DNA from: CAYPCH01 sp964409165
GTDB taxonomy: Bacteria; Bacillota; Clostridia; Acetivibrionales; Acetivibrionaceae
Length of the DNA: 6,717 nucleotides
Assembly: GCA_964409165.1 (NCBI GenBank)
Contig: CAYPCH010000150.1
Span: 1 to 6,717, forward strand
Reading direction: 5' to 3'
The translations under genes and the position numbers were made by a program. Positions 1 to 6,434 of the stretch are shown here, piece by piece. Each line of letters begins with the position of its first letter. Position 1 is the first letter of the stretch. The notes under the pieces were generated by a model. The model was not told the origin of the DNA. It saw only the letters and a list, made by a program, of their open reading frames with translations, and made no database searches.

Positions 1-82
1 CTTAACTTGTGAGCAACCAGAGCCTCAAAATACTATAAGTGGGAAAGTTGAGTTAGTTATATTAACACTATTATTTTATTTT

Positions 83-89
83 GGAGGGG
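83..89 (+). promoter_or_regulatory. Strong Shine-Dalgarno for the short plus-strand gene
   Basis: GGAGGGG lies 5 bases before the ATG at 95. It is the main reason to believe translation once started here, although the coding sequence behind it is short and looks disrupted. Confidence 0.55.
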
Positions 90-94
90 TAAGT

Positions 95-228
95 ATGAAA
101 AAAAATGCAGTTTCTGCTTTACTTTTCCCTATGTTGCAAAGGAAAACAATACAATTACACAGGCAAATTACGGTAACTCAAGTCAAAAGAATAATTCAAA
201 TGCTCAATCTGTAAAAACACTGACCTAA
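95..228 (+). pseudogene. Frame-disrupted remnant of a small secreted peptide or lipoprotein (or a 39-aa small protein)
   Basis: A very good Shine-Dalgarno (GGAGGGG, 83-89) lies 5 bases before an ATG at 95. The frame from this ATG runs only 39 codons to a TAA at 212-214. It starts MKKNAVSALLF, like a signal peptide (two lysines, then hydrophobic), and then turns basic and featureless. A second plus frame covers the rest of the stretch and ends at TAA 226-228. It reads KENNTITQANYGNSSQ and onward, an Asn/Ser/Gln-rich composition typical of the linker behind a signal peptide. One inserted or two deleted bases near 125-135 would join the two. A third frame gives SLCC in the same place, vaguely like a lipobox. 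I infer a decayed secreted peptide or lipoprotein. It could instead be a real 39-aa peptide using only the first frame. The first frame is also open upstream to the window edge (position 2), so an N-terminal extension cannot be excluded. The stop lies in the terminator stem. No family recognised. Confidence 0.35.
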
Positions 229-259
229 GTGTTTATTATACTATAAGGTCAGTGTTTTT
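213..259. terminator. Bidirectional rho-independent terminator
   Basis: A perfect 14-bp inverted repeat pairs 213-226 (AAAAACACTGACCT) with 246-259, around a 19-base loop. On the plus strand the stem runs into a T tract ending at 260, which terminates the short plus-strand gene. On the minus strand the complement of the A run at 213-217 gives a T tract. This hairpin begins 17 bases beyond the stop of the PII-like gene, so it also ends the convergent DUF1538/PII-like operon. Confidence 0.85.
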
Positions 260-275
260 TATCAAATACCAGTCG

Positions 276-941
276 TCAATAAATGCCATAAGTCTTGTTT
301 ACACTTTGAACAAATATAATACCATTGCCTGGCTCATCAATCTTTAAATCTTTTCTGATATTGTAAGTAATCTCATCTGTTAAATTGATATCAGCTAATA
401 TCAGGACAAGCTCTTTTTCCGGCTCTATATCCATAGAAAATAGTTTGCTGGTTTCATGAATACCCGAACCTCGGGCATTTATGATAGTTCCCCCTCTGGC
501 ACCAGCCTTTTTTGCTGCTGTTATAACGTTCTCTGCCTTACCTTTATCAACTATGACATAAATAGAGTTATACATTGTACCTTCCACACCTCCGTCTTTT
601 CTTTTACCGCTACATTTACATTGATTTTTCCCTAAAACATCTATAATACTGCTACTAAAGGCTATACCGTGATTTGGTTTATCCAGTTTAAACTTTTTGC
701 TAAACTTATCAAGAAATTTAGCAACTATAGTTTGCTCTGCTAGCATTATAACTATTTCTTTTCTGATTTCACTCAATTCAAGGAGCTCTAATATTCGGTT
801 ATTCACAGTTCCTTTCCCTAAAAAAATAGTGCCACCAAATATTTCATTTTCTTTTGCATATTTTACAACCTTACTTCCAAGTCCAAAGTTTACAATTACG
901 TAAATAAGTTCGTATTCTTTTTGCTCCAAATCATTCTTCAT
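276..941 (-). CDS. Tandem PII-like (GlnB-fold) regulatory protein, partner of the DUF1538 protein
   Basis: A 221-aa soluble protein of two PII-like domains in a row, at about residues 11-105 and 125-219. The halves align through shared motifs: IYVIV (13-17, 127-131), GGTI (36-39, 150-153), EIVIMLAE (62-69) against ELVLILAD (177-184), and KPNHGIAF (88-95) against EPGNGIIF (203-210). The last pair sits where canonical PII has its B-loop TGxxGDGKIF motif. The T-loop region is short and lacks the canonical uridylylated Tyr51 context, so classical GlnD control is unlikely. The two domains are joined by a basic linker, about residues 106-124, containing Cys-Lys-Cys (108-110). Classical PII proteins are single domains of about 112 aa forming trimers. 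A tandem fusion would change the assembly or make pseudo-subunits. The ATG at 941 overlaps the DUF1538 stop by 11 bases and has a strong ribosome site (AAAGGAGGG, 952-960). I infer that it binds a nucleotide or similar ligand and gates the membrane partner. PII-like membership is fairly secure; ligand and role are unknown. Confidence 0.85.
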   Translation of the reverse strand: MKNDLEQKEYELIYVIVNFGLGSKVVKYAKENEIFGGTIFLGKGTVNNRILELLELSEIRKEIVIMLAEQTIVAKFLDKFSKKFKLDKPNHGIAFSSSIIDVLGKNQCKCSGKRKDGGVEGTMYNSIYVIVDKGKAENVITAAKKAGARGGTIINARGSGIHETSKLFSMDIEPEKELVLILADINLTDEITYNIRKDLKIDEPGNGIIFVQSVNKTYGIY

Positions 942-2424
942 TTGTTTCCAGCCCTCCTTTTCTTGATTTCATCTTAAAAATAAAACCCAAGATTTGTAAT
1001 GTAATTAATGGAGTAAGAGCAACCATAGCTATCATACCAAGCCCGTCTATCAAAACATCTGCACTTTCTATGCGTTCAGCCGCTCCCTGTGCAAAAGCCA
1101 AAATAAAAGTCGCCGACATAGGACCTGAGGCTACACCTCCTGAGTCAAAGGCAATTCCAACAAACAGCTTTGGAACATAATAAGACATAATAATTGAAAT
1201 AAGGTAACCTGGTAGCAAATAATGCCAAAGTTGAATTTCTGGTATCAATATCCTTATCATTGACAACGCAACTGAAAAACCAACCCCTATAGACAATGCA
1301 ACAAGAATTACCTTTCTTTTAACATATCCACTGGTAACATCCTCTATTTGATTTGTCAATACATATACAGCAGGCTCAGCCAATATTGTTACCAGCCCCA
1401 AGACAAAACCAACAATTACAAGATACAACTTATTGTCCAAAGATGCAAGACTATATCCCACAACGCTTCCTACGTCCATAAAGCTGCCGAATACACCAAC
1501 TAAAAAGCATACCAATCCAATATAAGTATACACCAGACCTTTCAATATTTTAGAAAATCCTCTTTTATCAAGCTTAAAAGATATAAACTGAAAAACTATA
1601 AAAATAATCGCCAGCGGCAGCAAAGCATATGAAACATCAATTAATGTATGAGGTAATTCCCGAATAAATGGGGCTAAAATTGAATCAGTTTCAGATATGT
1701 TCATTTCAAGAGTAGCCGTTATTCCACCTGTTTTTTTAACAATACTCATTACTATAACAGATAGTATTGCACCGGTAGAGGCAATTCCAACAAGACCAAA
1801 ACTGTCTTTTGCAGAAGCTTTACTGTCTTTTTTTAACTTGGAAACACCTGCTGCAAGAGCCAATATGAATGGTACCGTCAAAGCCCCGGTAGTTGCTCCT
1901 GAAGCATCAAAGGAAATTGCAAAATACTCCGATGATGAAAAAATCGCCAAGACAAAAATAATTAAGTATATTACTGTTAAAAGTTTATATAAAGGAATGT
2001 TATAAACTATTCTGATTAAGCCAACCGTAAGCATTACCGCAATACCAATCGACACAACTACAACAATGCTAATTTTACTAATCAAGCCTGAGGATACAAA
2101 CTCCACTTGTTGGGCAAGTATGTGCAAATCAGGCTCTGCTACTGAAATAAAAAAGCCCAGACCCAAACCACCTACTATTACTATCCATATTTTATTAGAT
2201 TTTGCAATGACTTCTCCCATGAGGTTACCGATTGGAGTAATACCGATATCAATCCCCAGTAAAAATATGGATAATCCAATGATTATCATCAATGTACCTA
2301 TAAGAAACCTTAGCACTAATGAAAACCCAAGCGGTGCAATTGTAAAATTCAATATCAAAACAAGTATTGTAATTGGAAATACTGCAAGGACAACTTCTTT
2401 TAACTTATCTGTAATTAAGTTCAA
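931..2424 (-). CDS. DUF1538 family multi-pass membrane protein (putative transporter or channel), internally duplicated
   Basis: A strongly hydrophobic 497-aa protein, probably 12-14 membrane helices, made of two homologous DUF1538 halves (about residues 8-233 and 256-484). Each half has the same two signatures. The first is an Ala-Glu-Pro motif in a glycine-rich helix: SVAEPDLHILAQQV (94-107) and ILAEPAVYVLTNQI (347-360). The second is a Phe-Asp-x-x-Gly motif: FDASGATTG (172-180) and FDSGGVASG (426-434), each followed by FILA. The buried acids Glu97, Asp173, Glu350 and Asp427 are the best candidates for substrate or ion binding. The halves are joined by a polar segment near 230-255. The frame extends to a TTG at 2445, but no ribosome site precedes that codon. 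AAAGGA at 2434-2439 stands 9 bases before a TTG at 2424, so I prefer that start; a GTG at 2442 is the other option. The gene is followed with an 11-base overlap by the PII-like gene, which suggests translational coupling and physical partnership. The substrate is unknown and transport is inferred from topology. Confidence 0.88.
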   Translation of the reverse strand: MNLITDKLKEVVLAVFPITILVLILNFTIAPLGFSLVLRFLIGTLMIIIGLSIFLLGIDIGITPIGNLMGEVIAKSNKIWIVIVGGLGLGFFISVAEPDLHILAQQVEFVSSGLISKISIVVVVSIGIAVMLTVGLIRIVYNIPLYKLLTVIYLIIFVLAIFSSSEYFAISFDASGATTGALTVPFILALAAGVSKLKKDSKASAKDSFGLVGIASTGAILSVIVMSIVKKTGGITATLEMNISETDSILAPFIRELPHTLIDVSYALLPLAIIFIVFQFISFKLDKRGFSKILKGLVYTYIGLVCFLVGVFGSFMDVGSVVGYSLASLDNKLYLVIVGFVLGLVTILAEPAVYVLTNQIEDVTSGYVKRKVILVALSIGVGFSVALSMIRILIPEIQLWHYLLPGYLISIIMSYYVPKLFVGIAFDSGGVASGPMSATFILAFAQGAAERIESADVLIDGLGMIAMVALTPLITLQILGFIFKMKSRKGGLETNEE

Positions 2425-2433
2425 ATTTTCACT

Positions 2434-2439
2434 TCCTTT
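2434..2439 (-). promoter_or_regulatory. Shine-Dalgarno that sets the TTG start of the DUF1538 gene
   Basis: AAAGGA on the minus strand, 9 bases before the TTG at 2422-2424. It lies inside the longer open frame (codons 3 and 4 from the TTG at 2445), which argues against the upstream start. Confidence 0.5.
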
Positions 2440-2490
2440 CACCAAATATTTATAATTAACTTGGACAAAGCAACAGGTATATTGTAGTAT

Positions 2491-2519
2491 ACTATACTTA
2501 ATATATGCCTATCATGCAA
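2491..2519 (-). promoter_or_regulatory. Sigma-A-type promoter for the DUF1538/PII-like operon
   Basis: Minus strand TTGCAT (-35, 2514-2519), exactly 17 bases, then TATAGT (-10, 2491-2496). Transcription would start near 2484, giving a leader of about 60 bases. The 10-bp palindrome TAGTATACTA (2485-2494) overlaps the -10 and start region and could be a small operator, though it may simply reflect AT-richness. No convincing terminator separates this promoter from the methyltransferase gene ending at 2571, so some read-through is possible. Confidence 0.5.
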
Positions 2520-2570
2520 AGTATAATAAAAACTATTCAAAAAATACAATGTTTTCGTTTCTATATATTC

Positions 2571-3281
2571 TTACCATATGCCAGGAATCAGGCGGTATTT
2601 TACTTTTTGTGTGTATTCCCTGTATCCTTGAAGGTTTTCAACCAACGTTTTTTCTTCTCCCATAATACGCAAAATCAGGGTAGGCAAATAAAATATTGCA
2701 GGCATAACAGCCCAGTAGGAGCCTAGTGCAAGGGGTGTGAACAGATATAAAATAGTTATGGATGAATACATTGGGTGCCTTACCAGCGCATAAGGTCCGG
2801 TTGATATGACCTTTTGGCTTTCTTCAACTTCAATTATACGGGAAGCGTAGCTGTTTGCCTTTAACACCCATATTGTCATAACATAGCCAAGAAAAACTAG
2901 AACTAAAGCAATTATCTCAAATGGTACAGGTACTTGCGACCATCCGAATCTTTTATCAAAACCCGGTATGATATAAATCAAAGGAACAGATAGAAAAGAT
3001 AATTTAATTGCCAACCTCTGTTCTTCCTGTTTTTCTCTTGTCCTCATCCTCCGTTCAAGCAATTTCGGATCATGCTTGAACAAATACGCACCAAAAAGAA
3101 ACATTGGTATAGTAAGTACAAAAATATATGTCCATCCTTCCCAGTACTTCAAAGTCCATGCTGGTAGAAATATTAGTATTCCAAGTGCAATAAAGCCTAG
3201 TAACGCCCTGGTTATAACTGTCTTTTTGAGTGCTTTCATATCGTTTTCTTTTAAAACTACGTTTTTCATTTCTTCTTTCAT
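2571..3281 (-). CDS. Isoprenylcysteine carboxyl methyltransferase (ICMT/PEMT) family membrane protein
   Basis: A 236-aa integral membrane protein with about five hydrophobic segments (near 24-42, 48-68, 93-108, 120-140 and 175-205). It carries the family signature of SAM-dependent membrane methyltransferases: TGPYALVRHPMYSS (161-174), and near the C-terminus GEEKTLVENLQGYREY (208-223) followed by a Tyr-Arg-Leu-Ile-Pro-Gly ending. In ICMT relatives the Arg-His-Pro and Glu-Glu motifs help form the SAM and substrate site. Bacteria lack CaaX prenylation, so the true substrate (a lipid or small molecule) is unknown. Length is normal for bacterial members and no key motif is missing. The start at 3281 is supported by GGAGA (3289-3293) 7 bases upstream; in-frame ATGs at codons 5 and 15 have weaker sites. 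It stands alone between the GH74 gene and the DUF1538 operon, all on one strand, with no evident functional link to either. The family call is firm and the function is not. Confidence 0.87.
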   Translation of the reverse strand: MKEEMKNVVLKENDMKALKKTVITRALLGFIALGILIFLPAWTLKYWEGWTYIFVLTIPMFLFGAYLFKHDPKLLERRMRTREKQEEQRLAIKLSFLSVPLIYIIPGFDKRFGWSQVPVPFEIIALVLVFLGYVMTIWVLKANSYASRIIEVEESQKVISTGPYALVRHPMYSSITILYLFTPLALGSYWAVMPAIFYLPTLILRIMGEEKTLVENLQGYREYTQKVKYRLIPGIW

Positions 3282-3337
3282 GCTCTTATCTCCAATCAGT
3301 CTGATAAAGAAAATCGTAATATATGTAATATATATTG

Positions 3338-3363
3338 TTCAGTAATTTTCACTCATTACTTAA
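3338..3363. promoter_or_regulatory. Operator-like inverted repeat upstream of the methyltransferase gene
   Basis: Two 9-base half sites, TTCAGTAAT (3338-3346) and ATTACTTAA (3355-3363), match as inverted repeats at 8 of 9 positions around an 8-base spacer. The centre is about 70 bases upstream of the ATG at 3281. A possible -35/-10 pair on the minus strand (TTACTG, 16 bases, TATATT) overlaps the proximal half site. The layout fits a dimeric repressor site, but no regulator is encoded nearby and the surrounding DNA is very AT-rich. Confidence 0.3.
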
Positions 3364-3416
3364 TGCAACATCACAAAAATTAATTTTGCAATGTACATAT
3401 TTTCAATATTCACAAT

Positions 3417-3450
3417 AAAAAGCTTCGGGACATCGAATCCCTTGCTTTTT
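3417..3450. terminator. Second terminator-like hairpin between the GH74 and methyltransferase genes
   Basis: AAAAAGC (3417-3423) pairs with GCTTTTT (3444-3450), and after a small internal loop GGGA (3427-3430) pairs with TCCC (3438-3441) around a 7-base loop. Both strands end in a short T tract, so it could act in either direction. On the minus strand it would back up the GH74 terminator or end a short leader transcript ahead of the methyltransferase gene. It does not match a riboswitch class that I recognise. Confidence 0.4.
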
Positions 3451-3455
3451 GCCAG

Positions 3456-3485
3456 ATAAGTTTTTTTAAAATAAGTTTGCTTAAA
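3456..3485. repeat. Tandem pair of 15-bp direct repeats
   Basis: ATAAGTTTTTTTAAA (3456-3470) is followed directly by ATAAGTTTGCTTAAA (3471-3485), 13 of 15 identical. It lies immediately beside the hairpin at 3417-3450, in the otherwise empty stretch between the GH74 and methyltransferase genes. It could be a tandem protein-binding site or simple AT-rich slippage. Confidence 0.4.
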
Positions 3486-3551
3486 ATATCTTTTCAATTT
3501 TATCACAAAGCATCCAAATCTGCATTATAAAAAGCAAAGTTTTTGAAAAAA

Positions 3552-3572
3552 TATAGAAATAGTATAGAAATA
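3552..3572. repeat. Direct repeat TATAGAAATA beside the GH74 terminator
   Basis: TATAGAAATA occurs at 3552-3561 and again at 3563-3572, one base apart, touching the outer edge of the terminator stem. On the minus strand it gives the pyrimidine-rich tail downstream of the hairpin. Probably low-complexity sequence. Confidence 0.35.
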
Positions 3573-3620
3573 ATAAGAAAGAAGGTATTCTTCCCGTACA
3601 AGAATACCTTCTTTCTTATT
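3572..3620 (-). terminator. Strong rho-independent terminator of the GH74 gene
   Basis: A perfect 21-bp inverted repeat (3572-3592 with 3600-3620) around a 7-base loop (CCCGTAC). It starts about 60 bases past the stop codon at 3683-3685 on the minus strand, and the 3' side leads into a T-rich tail. It should isolate the GH74 transcript from the methyltransferase gene. Confidence 0.85.
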
Positions 3621-3682
3621 ACCTTATATCATTCAGCAGTTTTTTCATAAATATTGAAATTCATTACCTTTCATTTGCCTGA

Positions 3683-6334
3683 CTAAAATGAACTGATAGT
3701 TCCAAGAATGTACCTCTTCAGAATTGCATAATCGGTAGAATTAACATGTCCATCGCTGTTAACATCGGCATTGCTTAATTGAACTCCCGTAATTACATTT
3801 AAGCCGAGAATATGCCTTCTTAACATCGAATAGTCAGTTGAATTTATTTGTCCGTCTGCATTAACATCTCCCTTATTACCCGGCTTTGGTGTCGATGTTG
3901 GCGGCGGTGTCACTATACCTGATGAAGGTTCTCCATATACAATCCCCCTGCCATTGGTTGCAACAAAAACACGACCATAAACTCTCAGATCTCCTGTGAT
4001 TGCATAATTTATTGAACCATACTGATGCTGGTCGTCATTCACTCTTACCCAATTTTGTGCCATATCATCGGAACGATAAACAGCATACAACCCATCTGTT
4101 TCACCACAGATATAAACAGCAAGATAATCCTCTCCAGATTTTGCTTTACCAAATCCGATAATGTCACATCTTGTAATTCCATTTGCCTTCTTAATTGTTT
4201 GCCCACCGTCAGTAGTGTAGAAAAGACCTTCCGAAGATCCCGGAATCCATACATGTCCCTCTTTGCCGGGAACCGCTTTGATTTTGGCTGAAGAAGGCTC
4301 AATATCAGACTTTACGGATTTAAACGACTGACCTCCATCGTCACTCATATAGAAGGTATTTGCTGCATATGCATAGAATACCTTAGGATTAACCCTATCC
4401 GAGCAAATATTTGCACCTGCCGGAAGCGTACTTACAGATTTCCATCCGCCATTTACATAACATATCACTCCCTGACTCGTACTCGATGACCAGACAAATG
4501 TTGAACCGTCTGCAGCTACTGCAACCGTTCCACCTTGTACTATATCATCTTCAGAATTTGCCGGAAATGTATAGCTAACGTTTGGCTGGACTTCCGACCA
4601 GGTTGCACCACCATCTTTTGAGATTCCTATACTCTTTTTAATCATTTCATATTGTTCTTTATCAGTAGCTCCAACTCTTACAATAATTTTTGGTTCAAGC
4701 TCTGCATAATCCATACCTGTAGTATTTGTAAATGTAGGATTTGTCATCATGCAGTCCGGACCAACTTTTAAGTCTTCATGTACAAATCCGCATATATCGC
4801 CAACTCCGCTTATTAGCTCTACTCCGTTAATCGGCGGGCATATCAGGCTTAAAACGGCAGTTTGCTCAACTCCCATTCCCATAACTTCGATATTCACATA
4901 TTTACCTTTATCCCAGTCAGTCAGATTTTTTGTACCGTAAATAGTAGCACCTGTACCATACATCATTTCATCCGAATTAAAAGGGTCAATCTCAATATCT
5001 CCCATCATCCATCCAAGCTTTGGTGCGGGGTTGTCCACTATTTCATTTCCACTTATCAATCCTCCGCTGGCCGCATTTATCTTTTTGCCCCATGATAACC
5101 AGGGTGCTTTTGAAATATCCATAGTATATTTCAAGTTCCTCGAAGGCCATGAATCACCAAAGTCCCATATTGCATCCCATGTTTCCCCCGCATCTGTTGA
5201 ACGGAAAATATAATTATCCGGCCACCACGACTGAAGTGATGTAACTATAAGTGTATCAGGATTTTGAGCATCAACACTTAAACCTGCATATCCATACCAG
5301 TTCTCATACTTTGGACTGCCATCCCAGTCGAAGCCTGAAGGAGGTGTTATATCTGACCATACACCAGTATTTGTGTCATATTTATAAACCGCACCATCAC
5401 CACACTGATAAGGACCGCCTCTGTCACCGTATGTAACATATAAAATTCCTTTACTACTTATAACCCCATGATGAGGTATGCCAATCTTTAATGAATCACT
5501 ATTATGACTGGTAAAAGTACTTTCTGTCGGTTGACCTTCAACCGGTGTCCATGTTGTACCTGCATCGCGGCTCACATACAGTGGATTCTTTTTATCGGCA
5601 ACACCAACATAAATGTCCTTTGTCGGTGAACCTTTTGTACTTTTATCAGAATCAAAAGTTACAAAGCATAATCCCAGGTTATCGGCCGAATATTCATAGG
5701 TCGGGTCCTCAACATAATTCCCGACATTTGTAAAACCACTTACCTTTGCCCACGTCTTTCCGTAGTCTGTACTCTTCCACAAACCATTGCCGCTTCTTGC
5801 AGCAAAATACAGTATATTATTGCTGTTGGGGTCAACCATCAAACGCTCACCAACTGAACGCCCCGGCATATTTCCTCCGAATTTGAATGGCAATTCCGTC
5901 CGCTCCCATGTTTTGCCGTAATCCTCCGAACGAAGAATGTATCCGTTCATTGTCGTCCAACTGTTTGTATATGTACCGGCTGCAATATAAACTCTGTTTG
6001 TGTCAACAGGGTCTGTAGCTATACTCTCGCATCCTAGTATGTTCCATTCATCTGGCGATACCCAATCTGTAATAGGTTCCCATTCTAATGTTTGCTTATT
6101 CCTTATATATGCTCCACCCATGTCGGTACGGGCATAAACAAGTCCCTTCTCGGTAGTATTATAAATAATACCGCAAACAAATCCGCCTCCACCACCGATT
6201 TTAACATTATCCCATTTGTACGGCACGCTTGCTGCTCCATCTACAGACAGAACCTGTGCAAATAATGAAACGCTTATAAAAACAACAATCAAAATAAACG
6301 TTTTAAACCTTTGAATATTCTTTATATTCATCAT
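3683..6334 (-). CDS. xgh74A: Cellulosomal GH74 xyloglucanase with C-terminal type I dockerin
   Basis: A secreted 883-aa endo-xyloglucanase that cleaves the beta-1,4-glucan backbone of xyloglucan. Order: signal peptide (about 1-35, likely cut near VDGA-A); GH74 domain of two seven-bladed propellers (about 36-805); Pro/Thr linker (809-821); type I dockerin (822-879). Likely catalytic acids are Asp108 in IATDPVD and Asp450 in GDIEIDPFNSD, matching Asp70 and Asp480 of C. thermocellum Xgh74A as I recall it. Eight Asp-box-like repeats (S-x-D-x-G-x-T-W type) begin near 136, 188, 255, 379, 572, 664, 707 and 755. The dockerin has two calcium loops, DVNADGQINSTD and DVNSDGHVNSTD, each with Ser-Thr (833-834, 866-867) at the cohesin-recognition positions. 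No carbohydrate-binding module is present, so substrate targeting would come from the scaffoldin. AGGAGG (6341-6346) lies 6 bases before the ATG at 6334 and 9 before a second ATG at 6331; the upstream TTG at 6340 overlaps the ribosome site and is rejected. Monocistronic, with its own terminator. The symbol is by analogy. Confidence 0.93.
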   Translation of the reverse strand: MMNIKNIQRFKTFILIVVFISVSLFAQVLSVDGAASVPYKWDNVKIGGGGGFVCGIIYNTTEKGLVYARTDMGGAYIRNKQTLEWEPITDWVSPDEWNILGCESIATDPVDTNRVYIAAGTYTNSWTTMNGYILRSEDYGKTWERTELPFKFGGNMPGRSVGERLMVDPNSNNILYFAARSGNGLWKSTDYGKTWAKVSGFTNVGNYVEDPTYEYSADNLGLCFVTFDSDKSTKGSPTKDIYVGVADKKNPLYVSRDAGTTWTPVEGQPTESTFTSHNSDSLKIGIPHHGVISSKGILYVTYGDRGGPYQCGDGAVYKYDTNTGVWSDITPPSGFDWDGSPKYENWYGYAGLSVDAQNPDTLIVTSLQSWWPDNYIFRSTDAGETWDAIWDFGDSWPSRNLKYTMDISKAPWLSWGKKINAASGGLISGNEIVDNPAPKLGWMMGDIEIDPFNSDEMMYGTGATIYGTKNLTDWDKGKYVNIEVMGMGVEQTAVLSLICPPINGVELISGVGDICGFVHEDLKVGPDCMMTNPTFTNTTGMDYAELEPKIIVRVGATDKEQYEMIKKSIGISKDGGATWSEVQPNVSYTFPANSEDDIVQGGTVAVAADGSTFVWSSSTSQGVICYVNGGWKSVSTLPAGANICSDRVNPKVFYAYAANTFYMSDDGGQSFKSVKSDIEPSSAKIKAVPGKEGHVWIPGSSEGLFYTTDGGQTIKKANGITRCDIIGFGKAKSGEDYLAVYICGETDGLYAVYRSDDMAQNWVRVNDDQHQYGSINYAITGDLRVYGRVFVATNGRGIVYGEPSSGIVTPPPTSTPKPGNKGDVNADGQINSTDYSMLRRHILGLNVITGVQLSNADVNSDGHVNSTDYAILKRYILGTISSF
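3690..3865 (-). other. Type I dockerin domain of the GH74 enzyme
   Basis: Two 22-residue F-hand repeats begin DVNADG and DVNSDG, each followed by NSTDY, and each ending in an Arg/Lys-Arg pair and ILG. Calcium-ligating Asp/Asn residues are present at all expected loop positions. Both repeats carry Ser-Thr at positions 10-11, the pair that decides cohesin specificity in C. thermocellum. The near-perfect internal symmetry would permit the dual binding mode known for such dockerins. Confidence 0.9.
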
Positions 6335-6434
6335 TACCAACCTCCTATACTTTCATCCTTTTTTAATCATAATAAATACATACTCAGAAGTCTTATCCCC
6401 CCTTATAAAAATAAGCATACTAAAAAACCTGTCT

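Noticed and set aside
1697..2005. A 102-codon plus-strand frame opposite the DUF1538 gene
   Set aside because: Antisense shadow; the composition is explained by complementing the membrane-protein codons.
2066..2455. A 129-codon plus-strand frame opposite the DUF1538 gene
   Set aside because: Antisense shadow of a strongly hydrophobic gene; it has no family resemblance and no ribosome site of note.
3076..3345. An 89-codon plus-strand frame opposite the methyltransferase gene
   Set aside because: Antisense shadow extending into the upstream gap, with no supporting signals; the minus-strand gene has clear family motifs.
3411..3460. A known riboswitch upstream of the methyltransferase gene
   Set aside because: The hairpin was compared by eye with the fluoride, c-di-GMP, preQ1 and SAM classes and none of their conserved cores is present.
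4045..4302. An 85-codon minus-strand frame inside the GH74 gene
   Set aside because: It lies wholly within the GH74 reading region in another frame, has no ribosome site or recognisable domain, and the GH74 frame is continuous and motif-bearing across it.
6335..6340. TTG at 6340 as the start of the GH74 gene
   Set aside because: It directly abuts the Shine-Dalgarno (6341-6346), leaving no spacing; the ATG at 6334 or 6331 is correctly spaced.
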